Of a DNA stretch of 64,000 nt, positions 9,062-17,096 are shown piece after piece. The notes below the pieces were generated by a model. The model was not told the origin of the DNA. It made no database searches and saw only the letters and a list, made by a program, of their open reading frames with translations. Position 1 is the stretch's first letter. Each line of letters begins with the position of its first letter. The stretch comes from an uncultured Lewinella sp. (GTDB lineage: Bacteria; Bacteroidota; Bacteroidia; Chitinophagales; Saprospiraceae). The translations under genes were made by a program, and so were the position numbers. The stretch spans positions 1 through 64,000 of the forward strand of contig CAJXOS010000002.1 of NCBI GenBank assembly GCA_913057725.1. The letters run 5' to 3'.

Positions 9062-10438
9062 TTACAATTCTGTAAATGACAGCTTGAGTAAAGGAGGATT
9101 GGTTGTTGCTCCTGGCCCTTTGAAAATGACCTGACTCGCATTTCCAGCTCGTGGTAAAATCTGAAGATACAAAGTTTCCGGCTCAGAACCGTCAATAACA
9201 TACTGCGTATGAATTGAAATATTGAATCGATAGAGGCGACGCCCATCTTCTTCTTCTGGCTGACCGCCAAAGTAAATGTCAAGATCGTTCGGTAAAACGG
9301 TGACATCTCCAATAGCCTCGAGGCGTCCATCACTATTCTCCCTCAACACGATGATTTGTTCGGCTACAGGGAATTGGAAGATGTTATAATCCTCTGGCAC
9401 TTCCACCGTCAATTCTAATTCGGCCTTGTTAATCACCTTATTATCGAAGTCCTGCAAGCCAGGTATCTCGAAAGCGATTCGCAAGCCTTGCAGGCCTTGC
9501 AAGAACATCAAGCTATCATTGGTTAGCGGATCGTTGATAAACTCACCCGCCACATAGGTCTCATAAGAGTGATTGTATTGACTGATGCGTCGGCCAATAC
9601 TACCTGCTTCCAAGTTGTATGTTAATGTATCGCCATTGAGTCGGTAGTAGAAATAAATTCCAGGCCAACTCCGATTCATTGCGAAGTTCATAATCCCTGG
9701 AGAAACCCCCGTAGGCTTCACATATATTCCTTTGAAGAAATCGAGTAGTGTACTATCATTGGTATACACTGACGTATCCTGCTGCAGAAAGCGCTCACCA
9801 AATGCATCATCCAAATGGATACGCACGTGAGGTCGCTTTAGATCAACGGTATCCAGAGTGGTAAAGTCAATCTGCTCCTTCACAAAAATCGAATCACCAA
9901 CATCTGGTCGGAAGGTGGTTGAAGCAATCGGCATAGGATTTACATCATATGACACGTTCGAATAGAACGCCAATGCACCGTCAACTTCCGTTGGCTCCAT
10001 CGCTTCAGTGACCTCAAATACTTCTACTCCAAATTCTCCGGCAATAGTACCGTAGATTCCAGATGAATCAATTGGCAATACCAAGACTACTGAGTCCAGG
10101 ATGGCTGCCGGGTCTGTGATAAATTCAACCGGATTACCACCTAAATCACGTAACAAGAGCGGCTCAAAATAGAGTCCACATTCCGTGATACCGAAATAGG
10201 TATTTTCTGTACGGCCAAAAAGGAAAGAGGAAATTGCCCCCACACCTGGAGAAAAAGCAGGTACAGAGTCAGCTGGCTCAGTGCGAGCGACCAATTTAAG
10301 CGTATCGGAAAAACCGACACTGGCACGGTCTTCAGCTAGTAGATCAGCACCAACCTCGAGTGGGTCAGTACAATTCGTAAGTAAAAGGGAAAGTGCGCTG
10401 CAAACTACCAGCAGGCTGGCCCGAAAACTGTTCTTCAT
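9062..10438 (-). CDS. DUF4270 family lipoprotein
   Basis: A 458-residue predicted lipoprotein: the signal peptide ends in LLLTNCTDP, with Cys23 as the probable lipidated residue, followed by the family start (PLEVGADLL). DUF4270 proteins are long beta-rich Bacteroidota surface or periplasmic proteins without known function. The order DUF4270 - starch-synthase-like protein - panC/panD is a recurrent arrangement in the phylum, although no functional link is established. It lies 127 bp downstream of the starch-synthase-like gene on the same strand. Confidence 0.8.
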   Translation of the reverse strand: MKNSFRASLLVVCSALSLLLTNCTDPLEVGADLLAEDRASVGFSDTLKLVARTEPADSVPAFSPGVGAISSFLFGRTENTYFGITECGLYFEPLLLRDLGGNPVEFITDPAAILDSVVLVLPIDSSGIYGTIAGEFGVEVFEVTEAMEPTEVDGALAFYSNVSYDVNPMPIASTTFRPDVGDSIFVKEQIDFTTLDTVDLKRPHVRIHLDDAFGERFLQQDTSVYTNDSTLLDFFKGIYVKPTGVSPGIMNFAMNRSWPGIYFYYRLNGDTLTYNLEAGSIGRRISQYNHSYETYVAGEFINDPLTNDSLMFLQGLQGLRIAFEIPGLQDFDNKVINKAELELTVEVPEDYNIFQFPVAEQIIVLRENSDGRLEAIGDVTVLPNDLDIYFGGQPEEEDGRRLYRFNISIHTQYVIDGSEPETLYLQILPRAGNASQVIFKGPGATTNPPLLKLSFTEL

Positions 10439-10565
10439 ACAATAGTTGATACTTTACGCTTATCCTTCTACAATGGATCGAGCGCCGACTAATGGGTTGC
10501 AAGGCTTTGGTATTGGCGAGCTATTTCGGATGACATGGCAAAACCAACACCAAAGCAGCTACCTC

Positions 10566-11387
10566 TTAGCCTTCAACTTCTTCTGTCAAGAGTGATTGAT
10601 AGAATTCAATAAGTTTGGCGCGATACTCCTCAGCATCGAAATCCATAACTGGCTTATCTGTTTCTGAAAGGACAGATACCGCTTCGTCTAACAGGTTCTC
10701 AGAACCACGGACGATAGCGTCAGCACTGCGGATTGCTCCTGCTTCGAGCGTTACACCACTGCCGTTTTGGTAAATGTGAAGATCTTCTTCCTGCAGGTTA
10801 TTGATAGACGCCTTAGCGGTGAAGCTATCGTTGAAGTACTGCGCGAAGTTGTCTGACTCGTAAGACGAGTAAACGATCTTGGCATTCTCAAAAAGAGGCT
10901 CGTTCTTGTAAGTTGTCTTCAAGTACAACGGAATTAGGCTGGTCATCCAACCGTGGCAGTGCACGATATCTGGCGCCCAACCGAACTTCTTAACAGTCTC
11001 CAACACTCCTTTACAGAAGAAGACCATGCGGTCTGCATTATCGTCAAAAGGCTGCTCGTCTTCGTCACGGAAGAGGAACTTGCGCTTGAAGAAATCTTCG
11101 TTGTCAAGAAAATAAACCTGCATTCGGGCTTCTGGAAGTGAAGCTACCTTGATAATTAAAGGATAGTCATCGTCATCGACGATAATATTCATACCTGACA
11201 AACGAACCACCTCGTGGAGACGGTGGCGGCGTTCGTTAATGGTTCCAAACCGAGGCATGAGTACCCTGATCTCCATATTGTTCTCCTGCACATACGGAGC
11301 CATCTTACGGACAGTCTCTGAAATCTGTGAGAGGTTAGTGTAAGGCTCCATCTCCTGGGTAACGATCAGTACCTTCTTTTTGCTCAT
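10566..11387 (-). CDS. Glycogen/starch synthase-like protein, GT5 N-terminal domain only
   Basis: A 273-residue protein matching the N-terminal Rossmann domain of GT5 glycogen synthases: KKKVLIVTQEMEPY at the start, PDIVHCHGWMTSLIPLYLK, and KIVYSSYE. The C-terminal glycosyltransferase domain of the usual roughly 480-residue enzymes is absent. The ADP-glucose-binding KTGGL motif expected just after the first strand reads YTNLSQI. It may be a noncatalytic or regulatory homologue, or half of a split enzyme. I place the start at the ATG at 11387; a TTG ten codons upstream (11417) is in frame but less likely. Divergent from panC with a 212 bp shared promoter region. Confidence 0.8.
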   Translation of the reverse strand: MSKKKVLIVTQEMEPYTNLSQISETVRKMAPYVQENNMEIRVLMPRFGTINERRHRLHEVVRLSGMNIIVDDDDYPLIIKVASLPEARMQVYFLDNEDFFKRKFLFRDEDEQPFDDNADRMVFFCKGVLETVKKFGWAPDIVHCHGWMTSLIPLYLKTTYKNEPLFENAKIVYSSYESDNFAQYFNDSFTAKASINNLQEEDLHIYQNGSGVTLEAGAIRSADAIVRGSENLLDEAVSVLSETDKPVMDFDAEEYRAKLIEFYQSLLTEEVEG

Positions 11388-11487
11388 ACGCCTACTATCT
11401 CTATTTTCGAAATTCAAACATCAGTTTCAATAAAGGGGAATTAAGAGCACACCTTTACTTTTAAAAGTGCTTTCTCAATTCAAGCTG

Positions 11488-11495
11488 CAAAGATA
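11488..11495 (-). promoter_or_regulatory. -7 box of the starch-synthase-like gene
   Basis: TATCTTTG on the minus strand, an exact TAnnTTTG match about 100 bp upstream of the ATG at 11387. No clear -33 TTG lies at the right distance. Confidence 0.45.
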
Positions 11496-11558
11496 GTAAA
11501 AATCAGGCATTTACCTTTGAAAACCCTAGCCTAAAAAGGCCTCTTTATGAAAAACGGC

Positions 11559-11566
11559 TATATTTG
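11559..11566 (+). promoter_or_regulatory. -7 box of panC
   Basis: TATATTTG, an exact TAnnTTTG match 33 bp upstream of the panC ATG; the -33 element is not obvious. Confidence 0.5.
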
Positions 11567-11599
11567 CCTCCCACTTTTGGGAAGAAAATTCACTAGGCA

Positions 11600-12460
11600 A
11601 TGTACTTGTTCAAACGCGTCGATCAGTTACGGGAGTTTCTGAACGGTGCTCGTACCAATAATCGTACGGTTGGATTCGTCCCGACGATGGGCGCTTTACA
11701 CGACGGACACCTATCTCTGATCAAGCGTTCTTTAGCGGAAAACCAAGTCACAGTAGCCAGTATCTTTGTCAACCCCACTCAGTTCAATGAGGCTAGCGAC
11801 CTAGATAAATATCCGCGCACACCGGGTAAAGACTTGGAAAAATTGGCAAAGGTTGGTTGTACAGTCGCATTTCTACCAGAAGTGTCGGATATGTACCCTG
11901 AAGATCTAGATACTTCCCTATCCATTGACTTCTCTCCGCTCGACGAAACTATGGAAGGCCAAGAACGACCCGGGCACTTCGCCGGTGTTGCTCAAGTAGT
12001 AAAACGCCTACTGGACATTGTCACGCCAGAGTACCTCTACATGGGACAGAAGGACTTTCAGCAGCAACTGATTGTCCGAGACATGACTCGCCAACTCTCC
12101 ATTAATACAACAGTAGTGACCGTTCCAACCGTACGAGAAACGGATGGGCTGGCCATGAGCTCCCGGAACGTACGGCTCACAGACGACCACCGTCAGCGAG
12201 CAACAGTACTCCACCAAACACTTCTTTCCGCCAAAGAAAAACTTGCCGCAGGCGAAAGCCCTAGCGCTATTGAAAACTGGGCAATGCAGGCATTACAGAT
12301 TCCGGGATTTCGCCCGGAATACTTCACAATCGTCAATGCCGACACCTTAACACCCCTTCCCGATACCGAAGACCTACCCAAACGCATAGTAGCCTGTACC
12401 GCAGTATGGGCCAGTGAGGTGCGCCTTATCGACAACATGCTGTTACGTGGACAATTGTAA
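11600..12460 (+). CDS. panC: Pantothenate synthetase
   Basis: A 286-residue cytosolic ligase that joins pantoate and beta-alanine using ATP, the last step of vitamin B5 synthesis. The N-terminal nucleotidyltransferase signature is TMGALHDGHLSLI (HxGH type), followed by SIFVNPTQFN, YMGQKDFQQ and the MSSRNVRL motif. Length is normal for the family. panD follows 144 bp downstream on the same strand and makes its substrate beta-alanine, though panD has its own -7 box. Confidence 0.97.
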   Translation: MYLFKRVDQLREFLNGARTNNRTVGFVPTMGALHDGHLSLIKRSLAENQVTVASIFVNPTQFNEASDLDKYPRTPGKDLEKLAKVGCTVAFLPEVSDMYPEDLDTSLSIDFSPLDETMEGQERPGHFAGVAQVVKRLLDIVTPEYLYMGQKDFQQQLIVRDMTRQLSINTTVVTVPTVRETDGLAMSSRNVRLTDDHRQRATVLHQTLLSAKEKLAAGESPSAIENWAMQALQIPGFRPEYFTIVNADTLTPLPDTEDLPKRIVACTAVWASEVRLIDNMLLRGQL

Positions 12461-12487
12461 CTTTTGGGTCTATTTTACGTCTAAAGC

Positions 12488-12519
12488 TTGAAAGCCATTC
12501 AAAAACTTTCGTAATTTTG
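12488..12519 (+). promoter_or_regulatory. Promoter of panD
   Basis: TTG (12488-12490), a 21 bp spacer, then TAATTTTG (12512-12519), matching the Bacteroidota TAnnTTTG box. Gives panD a transcript separate from panC. Confidence 0.5.
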
Positions 12520-12604
12520 TTTTGTTTACTGTTTTGATGTCTTGATTTTTAAAAGGAAAACAAAAAACAAGGCACGATAAACAAATATTATACTTCGCGA
12601 AACT

Positions 12605-12952
12605 ATGCTAATTCAACGCTTCAAATCTAAGATTCATCGCGCAGTAGTGACAGAGGCTAACCTCAACTACGTGGGTAGTATCACTATTGATGAAGACTTG
12701 CTGGATGCTGCAAATTTGCAGGAAGGAGAACGCGTACAGATTGTCAATAACAATAACGGTGAACGCTTCGAGACCTACACCATTAAAGGCGAACGCGGTT
12801 CTGGCATGATCTGCCTAAACGGTGCTGCTGCCCGACGTGTACAAGTGGGTGATGTTGTTATCATTATCGCCTATGGCTGGATGACCCCGGAAGAAGCAAA
12901 GACCTATCAACCTGACGTCGTGTTCCCAGGAGAAGGCAACAAACTCGTATAA
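12605..12952 (+). CDS. panD: Aspartate 1-decarboxylase proenzyme
   Basis: A 115-residue pyruvoyl-dependent enzyme making beta-alanine from L-aspartate for pantothenate synthesis. The self-cleavage site is Gly24-Ser25 in YVGSITID; Ser25 becomes the pyruvoyl group. Other family blocks are [25 protein letters not shown] and IIIAYGWM. It is slightly shorter than the 126 residues of E. coli. The neighbour panC uses its product. A strong hairpin terminator follows. Confidence 0.97.
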   Translation: MLIQRFKSKIHRAVVTEANLNYVGSITIDEDLLDAANLQEGERVQIVNNNNGERFETYTIKGERGSGMICLNGAAARRVQVGDVVIIIAYGWMTPEEAKTYQPDVVFPGEGNKLV

Positions 12953-12989
12953 AACAACCACGGTAGCATTTGCTATCATATCAAAAGAG

Positions 12990-13023
12990 AGAGGGTATCA
13001 GCAATTGATTGCTGATACCCTCT
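12990..13023. terminator. Bidirectional terminator between panD and smpB
   Basis: A perfect 15 bp stem (12990-13004 with 13009-13023) around the tetraloop TTGA, followed by a T-rich stretch on the plus strand and TCTCTTTTG on the minus strand. It sits between the convergent panD and smpB stops. Confidence 0.85.
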
Positions 13024-13049
13024 TCTTTGTTTCAGTAGATAAAATCGCC

Positions 13050-13520
13050 CTACATTCGGCTGCGCTTCATTCGATCCATATCGCGCTTCAGGTCCTTCTG
13101 CTTAATACTCTCGCGCTTATCAAAGCTCTTCTTACCCTGAGCTAAAGCAACTTCTACTTTAGCAAATCCTCGGTCGCTGATATAGAGTTTATGTGGAACG
13201 ATGGTATATCCACGCTCTTTCACTTTCTTCTCTAGCTTCTTAAGCTCTGAGCGTTTGAGCAACAATTTGCGTGTACGCCGCGACTCATGGTTAAACTGAT
13301 TACCAAAAGCGTAATGCGCTATGAACATGTTGTGGATAAAGAGTTCATTGTTCTTGAACAAGCAGTATGCATCGCGAAGATTCACGTTGCCCTGCCGAAT
13401 CGATTTGATTTCAGTTCCTGTCAATACGATACCCGCTTCTACGACGTCGATAAATTGAAACTCGAAAGTCGCTCTGCGGTTAACTATCTCAATGTTCGCT
13501 TTTTTCTTCTTTTCTGCCAT
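13050..13520 (-). CDS. smpB: SsrA-binding protein
   Basis: A 156-residue RNA-binding protein that delivers tmRNA to stalled ribosomes in trans-translation. The family blocks are complete: NRRATFEFQF, GIVLTGTEIKSIRQGNVNLRDAYC, the LLLKRSELKKL block, YTIVPHKLYI, KVEVALAQGKK and the basic tail needed on the ribosome (QKDLKRDMDRMKRSRM). tmRNA itself is not in this window. It is convergent with panD across the hairpin at 12990-13023. Confidence 0.97.
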   Translation of the reverse strand: MAEKKKKANIEIVNRRATFEFQFIDVVEAGIVLTGTEIKSIRQGNVNLRDAYCLFKNNELFIHNMFIAHYAFGNQFNHESRRTRKLLLKRSELKKLEKKVKERGYTIVPHKLYISDRGFAKVEVALAQGKKSFDKRESIKQKDLKRDMDRMKRSRM

Positions 13521-13595
13521 CCGGTGGTTATACTCCTGCTTTGTTTTCCTTTAGTGCTACTTGAAAAATTACTTGTCGATTTTTTTAAGAATTTC

Positions 13596-13638
13596 GAATG
13601 AGAAGCGCTCTTAAAATGAAGCGTTCTGCTTCTCATTC
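13596..13638. repeat. Inverted repeat upstream of smpB
   Basis: Perfect 11 bp arms GAATGAGAAGC (13596-13606) and GCTTCTCATTC (13628-13638) around a 21 nt loop, 76 bp upstream of the smpB ATG. No poly-T follows, so it could be an operator or an RNA hairpin rather than a terminator. Confidence 0.6.
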
Positions 13639-13722
13639 AAAGTTCAAAATCGAAAAGTTAATTTTCCTGCGTTAATTAACAGCGTTTTCCGGGGATAGTT
13701 CCCCTCTCCTTGTAGATAAGAA

Positions 13723-13758
13723 AGAAGTGCAGCAGCTCAATCGTTCCGCCGCACTTCT
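13723..13758 (-). terminator. Terminator of the dipeptidyl peptidase gene
   Basis: On the minus strand a 13 bp stem beginning AGAAGTGC (with two G-T pairs) and a 10 nt loop, followed by TTTCTT. It starts 14 nt past the stop at 13772. Confidence 0.7.
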
Positions 13759-13771
13759 CATATATTCTATT

Positions 13772-16009
13772 TTAGCGTTGACGGCTCTTCTGCATCGGCT
13801 GCATACGCAATACGCCTGCTGGACGCCCTTCTACCGCACGCTGCGCTTTTAGGTTTTTATCCAAGAACTCCGTCATTTTAGTATAGAGGTGCAAACGAGT
13901 TAGTCCTCCATAAATGCCATGGTTCTTATTTGGATAGAAATAGGTATCAAACTGTCGATTCGCCTGGATTAAGGCATTCGCCATTTCAGCAGTATGCTGG
14001 AAATGCACATTGTCATCGCCCATACCATGCACCAAGAGATAGTCTCCCTGTAATTGTTCAGCAAAATAGACTGGCGAATTCTGGCGGTAGCCTTCTTCAT
14101 TTTCAGACACTGTCCGCATATAGCGCTCCGTGTAGATGGTATCATACCACTTCCAGTTGGTTACTGGAGCCACTGCGATGGCTGCGCTGAATCGCTCTGG
14201 GCTTTTCAGAATACAAGAACTTGCCATGTAGCCACCATAACTCCAACCAAAGATGCCAATTCGCTTAGCATCAATGTAGTTTTGGCTTCCCAGGTATTTA
14301 GCAGCAGCTGTTTGGTCAATGGTCTCATAATGACCAAGGCGCTGGTAAGTCATTTTCTTAAACTGCTCTCCGCGCGCTCCTGTACCTCGGTTGTCTACGC
14401 TTACTACAATGTATCCCTGTTGCGCTAGCATCTGGAACCACCAATAGTTTTGGCCACCCCAACTGTCTTTAACCGTCTGGCTGCCTGGGCCGCCATATAC
14501 ATACATCAATACCGGATATACACGCTTTTCATTAAAGAATGGCGGCTTGATCATGTAACCATTCAACTGTACATCATCGTCTGTATTGAATTGGAAGAAC
14601 TCCACATCCTGCACACCATAGGCTTCTTGCAGGTTCTGAAGATCAGCGTTATCTTCAATCACGCGAACTTCTTCACCGTCTCGGTCCAGTACGGTGTAGC
14701 TTGCTGGCTTATTGATAGAAGAGTGGGTAAGTACGAAGTAGTCAAACGTACTGCTAAACTGTGCGCTACTTGTACCTGCCTCAGCAGCAAGTGCTTTTGG
14801 AGTAGCTGATGCATCAAGTCCGCTCACGTAGATCTCTCTCTGCATCGGGTTGCGCTTAGCCGCCTGATAGTAGATCATACCATTCTCCTCATCTAAGCCG
14901 TAGAAGTTGGTTACTTCCCACTGGCCAGTAGTCAGCTGTTGAGCTAGGCTACCATCCATATTGTAGAGGTACACGTGGTTATACCCTCCAAGCTCACTGG
15001 TCCAAACGAACTGATCACTATTCTCTAAGAAATAGAGGTTGTCATGTATATCGATGTAGTAAGGACTCTCCTCCTGTAGAAGTGTACGGCTATTGCCAAC
15101 GAAATCTACCAAGCGAAGTTCTAGCTTACTCTGATGACGATTCATAAAGAACACACAAAGCTCTCCTGCTTTACGCGTCCACTTTACGCGCGGGAAGTAC
15201 TCCCACTCAGCGCCAGTTTCAGCCACTTTTCGTGTTTTACCAGAAGCCAGGTCGTAAATATGAATACTCACGGTGCTGTTCTCCTCCCCTACCTTAGGGT
15301 ATTTGAAAGTGACATACTCTGGGTATAGTCCATCACGATAGTTGGTCATCGTAAATTCAGAGACCGCCGATTCATCAAAACGGTAGAAAGCAATCTGCTG
15401 ACCATCAGGCGACCAGAAGAAGCCATGATCATCACCGAATTCTTCCTCGTACACCCAATCAGCGGCACCGTTGATGATTTTGTTCATCTCACCATCGGAT
15501 GTAATACGGGTACTCTCACCGGTAGCTAGGTTTTGCAGATACAGATTATTCTCGTAGACAAATGCCACCTTATCACCTTGTGGATTAAGTGCTGCTAGGC
15601 GCACCTTTTTGCCCTCTTCGTATACGCGCTGTACCGATTGATCTCCACGGTTGTAGATATAGAAGTCGGCGGCAAAGGAATGGCGGTAAATCGACTCCGC
15701 ATTATTGCTCAGAATGATGCGATCTTCATCTTCAGTGAACTGGTAATTCTGAATACCGTCAACATCTGCAATGCTGGCCACATCCAAAAGGGTAGCTACC
15801 TGCTTACCATTACGTAGATCATACTGTTCGATCTTATTGCCTTCCAGACGTGTGTAATGGCTTCCATCATTCATGAAATTGAATCCTGGCACACGCTTGG
15901 GCATGAAAGTGTAATATTGCCAGATGTCCTCAAGAGAGATACTGCGTTGAGCCTGGGTCGCACCCACGGTCAAGCACAAAACCAAAAACAGAATAGCTTT
16001 CTTACTCAT
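13772..16009 (-). CDS. Dipeptidyl peptidase IV (S9 family peptidase)
   Basis: A 745-residue exported serine peptidase that should release N-terminal dipeptides (typically X-Pro) in the periplasm. The signal peptide is MSKKAILFLVLCLTVGATQAQ. The beta-propeller domain carries the WVYEEEFG loop whose Glu pair binds the substrate amino terminus in DPP IV. The C-terminal alpha/beta hydrolase domain has the nucleophile GWSYGG (Ser590), the acid in GDDNVHF (Asp666) and the histidine in KNHGI (His697). A short basic tail (MQPMQKSRQR) extends beyond the hydrolase fold. It stands alone, with a hairpin terminator downstream. Confidence 0.95.
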   Translation of the reverse strand: MSKKAILFLVLCLTVGATQAQRSISLEDIWQYYTFMPKRVPGFNFMNDGSHYTRLEGNKIEQYDLRNGKQVATLLDVASIADVDGIQNYQFTEDEDRIILSNNAESIYRHSFAADFYIYNRGDQSVQRVYEEGKKVRLAALNPQGDKVAFVYENNLYLQNLATGESTRITSDGEMNKIINGAADWVYEEEFGDDHGFFWSPDGQQIAFYRFDESAVSEFTMTNYRDGLYPEYVTFKYPKVGEENSTVSIHIYDLASGKTRKVAETGAEWEYFPRVKWTRKAGELCVFFMNRHQSKLELRLVDFVGNSRTLLQEESPYYIDIHDNLYFLENSDQFVWTSELGGYNHVYLYNMDGSLAQQLTTGQWEVTNFYGLDEENGMIYYQAAKRNPMQREIYVSGLDASATPKALAAEAGTSSAQFSSTFDYFVLTHSSINKPASYTVLDRDGEEVRVIEDNADLQNLQEAYGVQDVEFFQFNTDDDVQLNGYMIKPPFFNEKRVYPVLMYVYGGPGSQTVKDSWGGQNYWWFQMLAQQGYIVVSVDNRGTGARGEQFKKMTYQRLGHYETIDQTAAAKYLGSQNYIDAKRIGIFGWSYGGYMASSCILKSPERFSAAIAVAPVTNWKWYDTIYTERYMRTVSENEEGYRQNSPVYFAEQLQGDYLLVHGMGDDNVHFQHTAEMANALIQANRQFDTYFYPNKNHGIYGGLTRLHLYTKMTEFLDKNLKAQRAVEGRPAGVLRMQPMQKSRQR

Positions 16010-16204
16010 GCGTTCAATTACTTTTTATGGAACTAGGTGGGATAGGAAACGAAAAGGATAAAGATCAGTACTTAGTTTAGACCTTGAATGCGCTTGTCGC
16101 TGTAAGAATACAGGATCGAAGCACACCTCATCATAACGATGTATCCCACTTCAATTCGCCATTACATTTTGTAAAAGCGGTCAAAAATACAGAAAGGGCG
16201 TGGC

Positions 16205-16993
16205 TTATTGTAATATAGCCCCCAATTCGCGGCGGAGCAGATCACTAAAGATTGCCCCTCTATGCCCCGAGCCATTTAAAGCCACTAAGCGGCCACGTTC
16301 TTCAACTAAGCCGTGTAGATATACCGAATGTTCATACGGAATGAGTTCATCTCGTGTACCATGAAACAGCGTGACAGGTGCATTTACTTCCGGAAGTAAA
16401 AGGTCATTACGCAGTGGGTACTTCAGCAGGAATGAAGGGATGAATGGCGCGAATAATTCCTTCATCGCCAACATCGATTGATAAGGAGCTACCAAGCAGA
16501 GGTGCCGAGGATTGTTCTCACTAGCCAAGTAGGTGGCGATCCCACTTCCCAGCGAATAGCCTAGCAGCACTATCTGATCTTCATCATAATACTGTTGAAG
16601 CCAATCGTAAACTTCCTGGGCATCGGTAAAAAGTTGTTCTTCCGACTCAATTTCGCCATCGCTTTTACCATAGCCACGATAATCAGGCATCAACACATCA
16701 TAACCCAAGCCCGCAAGATTTTCCGCTTGCCGCAAACAGCGACGATTAGAGCCTCTGTTTCCGTGCCAATACATGACCACTCCTCTAGAGCGCCGGGAGG
16801 AACGTAACCACATCGCGTGCAAACGCACATCGTCGGCTACCGGGATGTACACCTCTTCGCCGGTCCAAAACTCAAAGCTATCTGGCAACTGACTGGGTTG
16901 AAATAACATACGCTCCTGCTGTAGATACACAGCACCGCAACCCAAAGCGTATAGCGCCAAAACCAAGAAGAAAAAACGTCTAAGCCATTTCAT
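16205..16993 (-). CDS. Alpha/beta hydrolase, membrane-anchored (BEM46/ABHD13-like)
   Basis: A 262-residue hydrolase with an N-terminal membrane anchor or signal (MKWLRRFFFLVLALYALGC, with a possible lipobox Cys). The fold is complete: YWHGNRGSN oxyanion block, nucleophile GYSLGSG, acid HGTRDELIP and histidine GSGHRG. The start is taken at the ATG at 16993, which places the hydrophobic segment at the N-terminus; a TTG nine codons upstream (17020) is in frame but adds an unlikely leader. It follows the TIR-domain gene on the same strand by about 100 bp. Substrate unknown. Confidence 0.85.
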   Translation of the reverse strand: MKWLRRFFFLVLALYALGCGAVYLQQERMLFQPSQLPDSFEFWTGEEVYIPVADDVRLHAMWLRSSRRSRGVVMYWHGNRGSNRRCLRQAENLAGLGYDVLMPDYRGYGKSDGEIESEEQLFTDAQEVYDWLQQYYDEDQIVLLGYSLGSGIATYLASENNPRHLCLVAPYQSMLAMKELFAPFIPSFLLKYPLRNDLLLPEVNAPVTLFHGTRDELIPYEHSVYLHGLVEERGRLVALNGSGHRGAIFSDLLRRELGAILQ

Positions 16994-17096
16994 GTCAATG
17001 AAAACAACGCAGTCTTTCAATGGTTTGTTATGGCCGAGAATGGATAAAGCACACGAGAGTTAATTCACAACAGATCCCTCATGTTTTACGCAGTAA

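Noticed and set aside
10504-10556. GCTTTGGT...ACCAAAGC inverted repeat after the starch-synthase-like gene
   Set aside because: The loop is about 37 nt and no T-run follows; too weak to call a terminator.
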